NCBI GenBank assembly: GCA_031286165.1
Contig: JAITUU010000018.1
Coordinates: 1-47,933 of the forward strand
Direction of reading: 5' to 3'
Length of the DNA: 47,933 nucleotides
Source: Bacteroidales bacterium
GTDB taxonomy: Bacteria > Bacteroidota > Bacteroidia > Bacteroidales > UBA1715
This document shows, piece by piece, positions 40,401 through 47,933 of the stretch (within the stretch, counting starts at the first letter, position 1; each line of letters opens with the position of its first letter). The notes below the pieces were generated by a model that was not told the DNA's origin, ran no database searches, and was given only the letters and a program-made list of their open reading frames with translations. Both the position numbers and the translations under genes were made by a program.

Positions 40401-43400
40401 TAGATGCACCGGCAGTGTTGGTAATAGTTGCCACCGGCGTATTGTAAATTTCGAGTGTATAGGTATCGGTAGCCACTGCGCTACATTCCGCATTGCTTGC
40501 TGTTATGGTAATTGTTACCGTTTTTGGCGAAGTATCGCCCGAAGCGAAGGTTCCGGGTGTATATACCACTTGCGAAGTAGAAGTAGTAGTTACCGGAGTG
40601 CTCAAACTTCCCCAACTTGGAGAAATAGTCCACGTTACGGTTTCCGCACTTTTAAGCGTGGCATCTACGGTAAAGGTATTTTGCGCACCGGCAGCATCTA
40701 CTATACAAAGTTTATTATTAGCAGGGTCGGTGGTAATGTTGGCTTCGGGCGCAGCCGTTATACCAAGCACATACTCGCTTTCTGCATTGGCACACACACC
40801 ATTGGCAGCCGTAAGGGTAAAGGTTACATCTTTCCCCGCATCGGCGAGTGTCGGCGTATAAACCGGATTATTGATAGTAGGGTCGCTCAGTGTGCCTGCG
40901 CCATCGTGAGTCCACAGCAAATCTCCTTTGGCACTCGAACCGGTATTGAGTTGGAAGATTTCGTTAGCACAAATTTTCATACCCATAAGTCCGCTTATAT
41001 TCGCCACAGGGTCGTCATATACAAAGAGGTCGAAATTATCGCTCACACTCGGACAGCCCGGATTTGATGCCGTGAGCGTGAAGAAATATTGTTCGCGCAG
41101 TGCAATAGTTCCCCGCATATCGTCTGCGGGAGTAAATACCGGATTGCTGATAGTAGTAGAACTCAATGAACCTTTGTTTGGTGTCCACGACCACGCTACG
41201 GTGCCATTGGTAGAAGTAGAGTTCAGTTGAAGGGTATTTGCACCATAGCCTATACACATTTCGGTAGGGAGCGCAGGGTCTATGGCAACGGTTGGTTTTG
41301 CATACACATTCACCGTATAAGCAGCCGTAGCGTTGTCGCACACATCGTTGTTGCTCACCGTAATATTGAAATCTATTTGTTTTGGCGATGTTTCGCCTAC
41401 GGCAAAATTATCGGCAGTGTAAATAGTGGTACTCAGCGTATTATCGTTGAAATATCCCCACGAAGGTGTCATGCTCCATGCTATGCTGCGCGATGCAGGT
41501 GTTACATTTGCCGCCAACTGATAGGTATTGCCTTCACACATTACATCTTCGGCTCCGGCATTGGTAATGGTAACTGTTTGCGGAGCGTGTACTTGCAGCG
41601 TATAGGGCAGCGAAGTAGTGCCGGCACACACATTGCCTATACCATCAACTTCTAAGGTAAATGTTATGGTAGTAACATCGGCAGGCGTAGGTCCGGTATA
41701 AGTAAATACAGGGTTTGTAGAAGTTGGGTTACTCAACGTTCCCATTCCCGTAGGACTCATTATCCATTGTTTTACGGTGGCATCGGTAAGCGTGGCGTTC
41801 AAAGGAAATTGATTTTTTGTACCGGTACTTCCGGATACGGCGCAAATATCGAAATCACTTGTTGGGGTAATCGACACCGAAGGGAGTTGAATTACCGTAA
41901 CTTCTATACTCACCGGAGGGAAGGGTTCTTTGTAGCAACTATTGCCATCGCTCAAATTATCTACGGTGTAAATAGTAGTTTGCGAAGGTGTTACCGGGAA
42001 TATATATGTATATTCCTGATTTGCAGAATTATACACAAGATTAGGGTCGCTTGCTTGTATGGTCATTTGCAGCGGAGTTGGTCCATCGTGATAATTCACG
42101 GTAAACGGCGGCGTGCCGGGTTTAAAGGTAAAGGTTATGTTGCTCGAAGAACCGGCACAAATACTCACAGGGTCTGCCGAAATTGTCATATCGGGTAACG
42201 GATTTACCGTAACTGTGCTGTATGCGGTATCTTGACACGAATTGGCATCACTTCCTATTACGGCATAGCGAGTAGTTGCCGAAGGTGTTACCGTAATAGG
42301 CGAGCCGGTGCCAATAGAGGGCAACACAAGTGCACCCGAAGCATTGGTAGCATACCATGTATATGAAGCAGCACCGCTTGCTGCTATGGCAGCCGAATTT
42401 CCGGCACACACTTGGTCGGAAGTAGCGGTAACTTGCGGTAAGGGATTAACTACAAAATTAATACTTCCTTGTGCTATAATACTACCGCTATGGTAAAGAA
42501 TTACCCCTATTGGGTACGTACCTGCGGCAAGATTACGTGCATCTATTGCCCATGTTTCGTGGTCGTTGTCGCCCGAAGTTTTTGTTACCGGCGGTGTAGC
42601 ACCAAGTGCCGACCAATCCCACGTATAACTTACGCCACTTGTGTAAAATAGAGGTAAATTTGGTTCTGTTTTTCTTGCAGTAACAGATGCCGGTGTGGTA
42701 GAACCTAAGCACACGGGATTTACATCTAAAACCACACTTGCAGGACTATTGATGTGCACCACCGAAGTATCTATAAGCGGAGTGTAGTCGCAGTTTTGAA
42801 TACACGAAAGTACTCCGGCGCAAGATTCTACACACGCAGGGTTGCGGTGTTCTTCGGAACTATTCCACACACTTTGGTTGCGGCTGCGTACCCACGAAGT
42901 GTTTATAATATCGCTACCTTGTCCACCGCTGTTTTTTACATTAATGAGCAATGTTACACTACTTCCCTGTGTCAGTGTACCTATATTCCAATCGCCGGTA
43001 GTAGCGTTATACGTGCTGCCTGCGGGAATAATAGAGTGCGATACATAATCCATAAACGGCGGCAATATATCGCTCAATACTATGTTGGTAACATCTTTTG
43101 TATCGGTATTTGTTACCGTAATTTCATACACATTCGGGTCTTGAAAATCTATTTTATGTTCATCAGCCTCTTTATCTACTTGTAAACACCAGCCTCCGGC
43201 AGAATATGTTATAGTGGTTTCATAATCGCAGGCTATGTCGCTTGGGGCAATTGCTTTGAATATGTATTGTTTTTCGTTTTCGCCTATTGCAAATGGGTGA
43301 TTGCTTGCCGAACTTGTGCCGGCAGGTGCGGCAAAACTTATGGCAGTGCCGGTGGTAGTCCAGTTACTATGAGGGTTTGGGTCGCTATTTGAATACAATA

Positions 43401-46400
43401 TTGTAGAAGGATTTGCCGCATCTACCAATTGCCACTGTGTATAAGGATTTTGATTGTAATCTTTGGGCAGAGTCATGGTAAAGTTTTTGAAATCGCCTAT
43501 ACAACCGGCAAAAGTTATATCTTTATTTTGATTTGGCATAAAGCGTATAACATAGGTATCGCTTATGGCAAAGAGTGCATCGCAAGTAGGATTTACTATT
43601 GTATTGTTCATAATATCGGCAAACATACTTGGGCGTTCGGCTGCTATTACGCGCCATTCCACACTACCGAGCATATTGGTAGTAGTGCCGTCCAATGTTA
43701 ATTCCGTATTGTCGGTAAAGTGCTGAATTGCGCCGTAGTTAGTCCAATTTCCACCGGCAGTGCGGTATTGAAATTGAAAGTAGGGGTCGGGTATAAAATC
43801 GGTAATTACCGACACATCGTCGAAGGGAAGGGCAAACAATGGCACTGTGGCGGCAGTATCGCACACAAGTAATTCTTTTACCGCCGAAGGCGTAATGCGC
43901 GAAATATCTATTTTCAACTGCGGAAAACAAATAGATACATCAATATCGTCTATCAAAATATCGTTACCGGCACCACCACTTGTGTTGTTGGTTATTTCTA
44001 TGGTATATGCCGAACTATGTACCGGAAATTTATAACTCAAAATCCCCCACGATACCGAACCATCGCTATTGGAACGTACTATTAAGTCGCCCGAAGAAAT
44101 TGAGGCTATGTTCTGTCCAAATTTAGGACTTGTTGGGTCGTTATCTATCAAGTCCATACGCACATTTACCGGGAAAGGCAAGGTGGTAGAATTTGCTACC
44201 GTTTGTAAATTATTCAAATCGGCTTGCATTGCTTGACTACCATTGGTGAGTTTACGCACCGCATTATTGATAAATGCAGTGAACACAATATTTGCACCAT
44301 TTTGCAGTGCAGTACATTGGAGTGCTATATCACGTTGATAAATTACTTTCCCCAGAGCATTGTTAGCCACATTCACAAAGAGCATGGCACCATTGCCCGT
44401 GTGGTCGCTTCCGCTCCAATAATCATTATTTGCACAATCCACATCTTCCGGATTTTGCAATAACGCATAGGTACCATCTACTACCCGCTTGGTAAATTTT
44501 TGATTGTTTATAGGTGATAGTAAATCGGTACCATTGTTTTGCAATTTTTGACCACACCAATTCTCCAAATTCAAATTAGAATATTGCCCACCACCTGTTG
44601 CTCCGTCATACGGTGGTGCAGTTGAGAAATTGTCGGTCATGCGATGAGCAAGGTCGGCATCGAAGCGATATTCGTGATTTTTGATAAATCCGTAGGGTTC
44701 CGGTGCAAAATAATCGGCTATCAGTTGCGTTTGATTCACTATATTGGTATAGAGTATCTTTTCACTACTCACATAACTACGAGCACCTGTAAAAGAACCA
44801 AAATTGTCGGCAAAAATACTTTGTTCGTGGTCGCAATTACATTTGTATTTCACGCGCACCAAAATATCGGTAGTGTAGTAATCCTGTCCGCTTATATTGT
44901 CGTGATAGCGTATGCGGTAGGAAGCTCCTTCGGTAGGAATAAAATTGAAACAAGTATTGGCACCGCAGGTTGCAGACGGTAAGTAGGTTGGTAGAAAGGT
45001 GGTATTACCTGCCGTTAAATCTTTTTTCTCTAAATACACCGAGTAGCACGCTGCCGGTGTTTGTGTGAATATTTGAATAGCATCGCCTTGCGCTATTTGA
45101 TATTCTTTGGCATTGAGTTTAAATTGCGTGGAAGGTGTTCCCACAAAATTGATATTGATAGCAGCAGTTACATCGGGCAGTGCCGCGCAACCGCTCGAAA
45201 GTACTCTTCCGGTAAGATTTACAGTAGTAGAAACAGCGGTAGTGCCATCGGTAGCCTTAGCCGTGAGCGTGAGTACTCCGCTATAATTGCCCACCGAAAG
45301 CCCTGCTGCCACGCGCAGATTTACCGTAGAAGAATACGGCGAAGGTATGGTATTTTGCGAAAGAGTAAAATTACTCGTATTCAATGAAAGTGCTATACCT
45401 GCGGTATTCAAACACGATGTTTCTACACCAAGTGCTTTGGGTAGCGAAGGTCCGCTACCTTGCACGTAGGCTCCCACAAAGAAGGGGTCTTCGAGCACGG
45501 TAATTTCGCCGCCGCTCACTATACCGGTTACGGCAACATTGGTGGTATTGGTAACGCCACCGGTGGTAAACGATGCGGTAAGCACTCCCTCATTGTTGCC
45601 TATTGCCGCAGCCGCTTTACTGCGCACCCACAGCGTGGTGCCCGATGCCAAGTTGGTAAGTGTTTCTGTCCATGGTCCACTTTGACTTGTACTGATTTCA
45701 AAATTACCATTGCCTCCTTTTAAGGTACTTACCGTAACGGTAATAGGTGCAGTAGAACACAATCCGTTCACCACAAAACTACTTGCAGGCGATGCTTGCG
45801 ACACACAGGCTTTTGCCAAACGTACCGCAGTGGTGCTAAACGTGATGGTAGCCGGTATTATACTTCCGCGTACATCGAAGGTGTTCAAAAGAGTGCTACC
45901 CGATTGGTATGCATCATAGAACGATATTGTTCCTGTTTTTTCACCTTCCACAGCACTTGCTTGGGTGCGTATATATATAGTAGTACCATCGGCAACGCCA
46001 TTCAGCGATTGCATCCACGGACCACTTGCACTTGTGCTCATTGCAAAATCAGTACTCAGCGTAATATTTACCGGAATACACGAACCGCGTACCACAAAGG
46101 TTGAGGGAGCGGAAGCGGTGTTTACACACGATGAATTTGCCACATACACCGTACTCGAAGGCGATGTTAATTGCGCATTGTTCGTCTGTCCGTTTAGCAA
46201 AATAGTTTTATCAATACCACCTGCAATATCGGCGGTAGTAAGAGTAATAGTTCCGGAATAAGGGGTACCCGGCACTCCCCCACTTTTTAAGCGCACATAG
46301 AGTGTTTTGAGTGCTATATTGCCCCACGTGTTTTCAGCAGGAAATGTAAGCGTTGAAGAATAGGTAAGGTCATCACTCGAAATTTCGTAGTTGCCGGTTA

Positions 46401-47933
46401 CGGTTATCTTTACCACGTCTTTCAAAGCGCGGGCAAAAAATGCAAACTCCTGCGATGCAGAGGCTTCATTGTAGCAGGCAGCAAAACCGGTCAATGTGGC
46501 AGGGCTTGGATATACGAGCGTAATAGTAGGCACGCACACATCGTTTACCAAACTTGCACCGCTAATGCTCATGCCGCTTACTCCTTGTGCCAAATTATAT
46601 TGGTTGCAATTTTGATTGTACACAGAACTCACCGTAAACGTTTCCGACCCACTTTTGCTAAATAAAGACGGGCAGGAAGCCGATTGCACAAAGGTAGATA
46701 CACTCACGGCTTTGTTCACGGCAAGAGTTTGTCCGCAGCCTTTCGACATATCCATAGTCAAACCGGTGGCAGTCCACGTTCCGCCAGCATTGCCGTATTG
46801 AAAGTTTTCTGTAATATTCAGCGTTCCCGAACCCGACACATCGGTTCGTGCGGTATTGGCGGTATTCGCCGAAAAATTACCACCCACTATCACCGTGCCG
46901 TTTATGGCTAATGCAGCATTATTATTATTGGTACTCACTTCAAAATCACCGCCCGAAGAAAGAGTTCCGTTTACAGTTACGGTTGTTGCATTATTTTGAG
47001 ATTTGTGAGAAAAACTTCCTACCACCGCAAATGTTGCTCCCGAATTAATAGTAAGTGTATTTGTGGCATTGTTGTTATATACATTCCAATTACCGCCTAT
47101 ATTCACTTGGGCATTATTGCCCACAGTAACCGCGGCGGCTTTATTATTACCCCCCGTAGCAGTTACACTACCGCCTACCGAAAGTGTAGCACCATTGCCC
47201 ACCGACATGGTGAAAGAACTATTGCTGGCTGTAGGTACTGTGATATTATTTTTCACACTCAGTGATTGATTGGCTGCAATGCTAAGCGTTGGATTACTAT
47301 TTCCTCCTTCCATAGAAATAGAAGCACAAGCATAATCACCATCAACGGTAAGACTTCTTTCTCCGCACACTATTACATTATCCACAGCGGTAGGCACAGC
47401 CGATGCCGCCGCTCCGGAGCAACTCGAAGTACTCCATGTAGCAGTGGAACTCCAATTACCATTTTGCCGCACATAGAAGGTTTCCGGCACTTTGGTTTGT
47501 ACGCTTCCGTTTAGAGTTACCGTGTGCGAAATACTTCCATCGGAAAAAGTAAGAGGACCGGAAGGAGTGCCGGCAGTAGATTGAGCCGGGTCTATGCGTA
47601 CATAAATGGTAGTGGCAGTTGGCGGCACAGTAATAGCACCACTGCCAAAACCCGATGTGCTGCTGAGTGATATTTGAAATCCGGCAGGCGGTGTAATGGT
47701 AAGATTGCCCGACAAACACATACCCTGCACTTCCAAATCTTTTACTTCGGGAGTTGAACCTATAAGATAGTTCAAATACAGGTTTTGATAACTTGTTACA
47801 ATACTCGGACCGGTCAAATTTTCTATCATAAGCGGTAGAAGTTTTACATCGGGAGCAGTATTGTCGAGTGCTGTTATGGTAATGTTTCCGGTAATTGGCG
47901 AAGCAGGTGCAGTCCCTGTGAACGACACTGTTA
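37417..47933 (-). CDS. Giant adhesin-like protein, PKD-like repeats and CHU_C end (5' partial)
   Basis: More than 3,500 residues are visible; the frame is open to the window edge, so signal and start lie outside. Reading from the N-terminal side: Ig-like modules (47.9-47.5 kb); a beta-solenoid-like stretch rich in N, T and G (47.5-46.7 kb, e.g. NNKAAAVTVGNNAQVNIGGN); several modules of about 95-110 residues with 'GPW...L....DGTTIYIRT' phrases (46.5-45.2 kb); a region with a possible lectin-like fold (about 44.9-43.9 kb, HEYRFDADLAHRMTDNFS); and a DUF11 module (about 43.2-42.8 kb, YEITVTNTDTKDVTNIVLSD). Then follow about fifteen PKD/Ig-like repeats (42.5-38.0 kb), a true PKD domain (YYWDFAGDGVF) and the gliding-motility C-terminal domain (LRIYDRWGTQLWSS, YKGQVARQDVYVYHC), a type B T9SS signal. 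It is probably a long surface adhesin. Confidence 0.92.
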   Translation of the reverse strand, partial: TVSFTGTAPASPITGNITITALDNTAPDVKLLPLMIENLTGPSIVTSYQNLYLNYLIGSTPEVKDLEVQGMCLSGNLTITPPAGFQISLSSTSGFGSGAITVPPTATTIYVRIDPAQSTAGTPSGPLTFSDGSISHTVTLNGSVQTKVPETFYVRQNGNWSSTATWSTSSCSGAAASAVPTAVDNVIVCGERSLTVDGDYACASISMEGGNSNPTLSIAANQSLSVKNNITVPTASNSSFTMSVGNGATLSVGGSVTATGGNNKAAAVTVGNNAQVNIGGNWNVYNNNATNTLTINSGATFAVVGSFSHKSQNNATTVTVNGTLSSGGDFEVSTNNNNAALAINGTVIVGGNFSANTANTARTDVSGSGTLNITENFQYGNAGGTWTATGLTMDMSKGCGQTLAVNKAVSVSTFVQSASCPSLFSKSGSETFTVSSVYNQNCNQYNLAQGVSGMSISGASLVNDVCVPTITLVYPSPATLTGFAACYNEASASQEFAFFARALKDVVKITVTGNYEISSDDLTYSSTLTFPAENTWGNIALKTLYVRLKSGGVPGTPYSGTITLTTADIAGGIDKTILLNGQTNNAQLTSPSSTVYVANSSCVNTASAPSTFVVRGSCIPVNITLSTDFAMSTSASGPWMQSLNGVADGTTIYIRTQASAVEGEKTGTISFYDAYQSGSTLLNTFDVRGSIIPATITFSTTAVRLAKACVSQASPASSFVVNGLCSTAPITVTVSTLKGGNGNFEISTSQSGPWTETLTNLASGTTLWVRSKAAAAIGNNEGVLTASFTTGGVTNTTNVAVTGIVSGGEITVLEDPFFVGAYVQGSGPSLPKALGVETSCLNTAGIALSLNTSNFTLSQNTIPSPYSSTVNLRVAAGLSVGNYSGVLTLTAKATDGTTAVSTTVNLTGRVLSSGCAALPDVTAAININFVGTPSTQFKLNAKEYQIAQGDAIQIFTQTPAACYSVYLEKKDLTAGNTTFLPTYLPSATCGANTCFNFIPTEGASYRIRYHDNISGQDYYTTDILVRVKYKCNCDHEQSIFADNFGSFTGARSYVSSEKILYTNIVNQTQLIADYFAPEPYGFIKNHEYRFDADLAHRMTDNFSTAPPYDGATGGGQYSNLNLENWCGQKLQNNGTDLLSPINNQKFTKRVVDGTYALLQNPEDVDCANNDYWSGSDHTGNGAMLFVNVANNALGKVIYQRDIALQCTALQNGANIVFTAFINNAVRKLTNGSQAMQADLNNLQTVANSTTLPFPVNVRMDLIDNDPTSPKFGQNIASISSGDLIVRSNSDGSVSWGILSYKFPVHSSAYTIEITNNTSGGAGNDILIDDIDVSICFPQLKIDISRITPSAVKELLVCDTAATVPLFALPFDDVSVITDFIPDPYFQFQYRTAGGNWTNYGAIQHFTDNTELTLDGTTTNMLGSVEWRVIAAERPSMFADIMNNTIVNPTCDALFAISDTYVIRFMPNQNKDITFAGCIGDFKNFTMTLPKDYNQNPYTQWQLVDAANPSTILYSNSDPNPHSNWTTTGTAISFAAPAGTSSASNHPFAIGENEKQYIFKAIAPSDIACDYETTITYSAGGWCLQVDKEADEHKIDFQDPNVYEITVTNTDTKDVTNIVLSDILPPFMDYVSHSIIPAGSTYNATTGDWNIGTLTQGSSVTLLINVKNSGGQGSDIINTSWVRSRNQSVWNSSEEHRNPACVESCAGVLSCIQNCDYTPLIDTSVVHINSPASVVLDVNPVCLGSTTPASVTARKTEPNLPLFYTSGVSYTWDWSALGATPPVTKTSGDNDHETWAIDARNLAAGTYPIGVILYHSGSIIAQGSINFVVNPLPQVTATSDQVCAGNSAAIAASGAASYTWYATNASGALVLPSIGTGSPITVTPSATTRYAVIGSDANSCQDTAYSTVTVNPLPDMTISADPVSICAGSSSNITFTFKPGTPPFTVNYHDGPTPLQMTIQASDPNLVYNSANQEYTYIFPVTPSQTTIYTVDNLSDGNSCYKEPFPPVSIEVTVIQLPSVSITPTSDFDICAVSGSTGTKNQFPLNATLTDATVKQWIMSPTGMGTLSNPTSTNPVFTYTGPTPADVTTITFTLEVDGIGNVCAGTTSLPYTLQVHAPQTVTITNAGAEDVMCEGNTYQLAANVTPASRSIAWSMTPSWGYFNDNTLSTTIYTADNFAVGETSPKQIDFNITVSNNDVCDNATAAYTVNVYAKPTVAIDPALPTEMCIGYGANTLQLNSTSTNGTVAWSWTPNKGSLSSTTISNPVFTPADDMRGTIALREQYFFTLTASNPGCPSVSDNFDLFVYDDPVANISGLMGMKICANEIFQLNTGSSAKGDLLWTHDGAGTLSDPTINNPVYTPTLADAGKDVTFTLTAANGVCANAESEYVLGITAAPEANITTDPANNKLCIVDAAGAQNTFTVDATLKSAETVTWTISPSWGSLSTPVTTTSTSQVVYTPGTFASGDTSPKTVTITITASNAECSAVATDTYTLEIYNTPVATITNTAGASICSDVNFQLTTTIANGTATWTWTPAGFGSLDQSTLVYTPGATTTEQDVVFTLSVSNGVCEDASAQYTLNVKAGPLAEITNQIGAAICVSGSNSTFQLTSNTANGTLAWTHNGAGSLDNATIANPTYTPAAADAGKKVTFTLTVTNPSCPADVATYELEIKALPVAIISNAAGAEICSDETFTFTANIQNGNATWTWTPAGFGSIDQSTLVYTPGTTTSEVDVNFTLTVDNGGVCENATATYLLNVKAGPLAQITNQAGAAICVSGSNSTFQLTSNTANGSIAWTHNGQGTLSSTTINNPVYTPAAGDAGNTVTFTLTVSNTSCAPDVATYDLQVKALPVAQITNTSGASICETGTFPLQTTVANGTHTWSWTPAGYGSLDDPTSTTPTYTPGATTTNTTVVFTLTVSNGGVCTNATASYTLNVIAAPTLDITTQPGMEICAQQTFNVQAQSSNGIVTWTVINGFGTVSPTTGNSTTYSSVAADAGLSVTLRATINSANPVCSSLTKDYVLKVNPVPSVNLSLSAFCNNTFFTDDPITLSGNPSGGTPAYSHLWTVNGGTLTPNNTAANPTLNFTAAQSNVSVTYKVTDVNNCTATATRTISVQAQPQISIAGDIPLCMGEEPGKYTVQGHTFPSGTQYLWDALIDGMAIQPTTTTNVPEFSVQWGRTTYHAQVRVQVIPPASAATCTPIVASSTGEFAIYEKPFAIITGPLDVCQGETAEYVINATGSQQSTTTYTWNLLNGLGSLQTNQNATKADITWNYAGNELINLHMVNGACQVDMSPPLVVSIHPLPQPDFTWAPVEKIYYQSDKTYRFPDEIYPGKEVRFENESTPLQTPVSYYWDFAGDGVFTETTTSVNENVFFTYDQSGDYTATLHMVDEQWGCRNDVSKPIHVGENPNCGLKFPNVFMPDKNESFYAVYNEGVLEWGYELRIYDRWGTQLWSSTDKSAHWDGYYKGQVARQDVYVYHCKATCEETDSNGNHRELNIKGDVTIIR
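39134..40440 (-). repeat. Alternating PKD-like repeat units in the giant gene
   Basis: Five consecutive units of about 255-275 bp alternate between two types. Type A starts GPLA-[QE]-ITNQ and has ICVSGSNSTFQLTSNTANG; type B starts PVA-x-I-[TS]-N and has TWTPAG[FY]GS[LI]D. The A-B pair recurs with a period of about 525 bp (GGTCCTGCTT at 39656 and 40181). Nucleotide similarity between pairs is high, implying recent duplication or gene conversion. Confidence 0.85.

Noticed and set aside
39134..40440. Regularly spaced repeats that might suggest a CRISPR array
   Set aside because: The period is about 260 or 525 bp and entirely coding; there are no short repeat-spacer units.
40493..41230. Many open frames on the plus strand across 38-47.5 kb
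   Set aside because: All lie opposite the single continuous giant reading frame and mirror its repeats.

Overview
The window comes from a member of the Bacteroidota, most likely an anaerobic or microaerobic Bacteroidia. Four things point there. Proteins end in type IX secretion (T9SS) sorting domains of type A and of the CHU_C/type B kind. Two SusC-like TonB-dependent receptors carry an N-terminal CarboxypepD_reg domain. Promoters fit the phylum-specific TTTG-N18-20-TAnnTTTG consensus. An Nfn-type flavoprotein transhydrogenase and an EFR1 ferredoxin/flavodoxin protein fit low-oxygen metabolism. I saw no tRNA, rRNA or CRISPR array.

Layout. 1-9.3 kb: a T9SS cargo protein with InlB-like repeats whose start codon seems lost; a TonB-dependent receptor and a membrane LytTR regulator on the minus strand; a divergent plus-strand operon (small barrel, DUF2141 protein, EFR1 ferredoxin) behind a promoter with a perfect dyad; and a MACPF-domain lipoprotein. 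9.4-14.1 kb: a methyltransferase and a PNPOx-like protein, then a decayed restriction-modification island. The island holds an intact vsr, a C5-cytosine methyltransferase cut off after its catalytic motif, an HNH nuclease with two small unknown partners, a C-terminal fragment that looks like HpaII, and the tail of a second nuclease fused in frame to a TetR gene. 14-29.3 kb: a MORN-repeat protein, two lipoprotein genes (one a metallophosphoesterase), and a long minus-strand run of housekeeping genes: YifB, RelA/SpoT, a CDGSH protein, a lipoprotein, an M17 aminopeptidase, a BatA/VWA membrane protein, a TonB receptor with a Cys/His-rich partner, and a SIMPL protein.

29.3-36.2 kb is the most unusual part. 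The two subunit genes of the Nfn transhydrogenase, normally adjacent, are separated by about 4.5 kb. The inserted block encodes a T9SS-exported subtilisin-like protease, a lipoprotein that is a free-standing copy of that protease's propeptide, a tail-fibre-like protein and a decayed second copy of the latter. A 29-bp direct repeat with one mismatch flanks the block, and it is the 3' end of nfnA. The window closes with pdxA and at least 10.5 kb of a giant adhesin-like protein (more than 3,500 residues, 5' end outside the window) with alternating PKD-like repeats and a CHU_C end.

How the genes may work together: the surface proteins (giant adhesin, protease, InlB-repeat protein) depend on a T9SS encoded elsewhere. 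The protease, propeptide lipoprotein and fibre protein look like a co-transcribed cell-surface unit. The restriction island is mostly a relic, but Vsr and the HNH nuclease remain open. Domain names are recognised from sequence motifs by eye; no database search was run.
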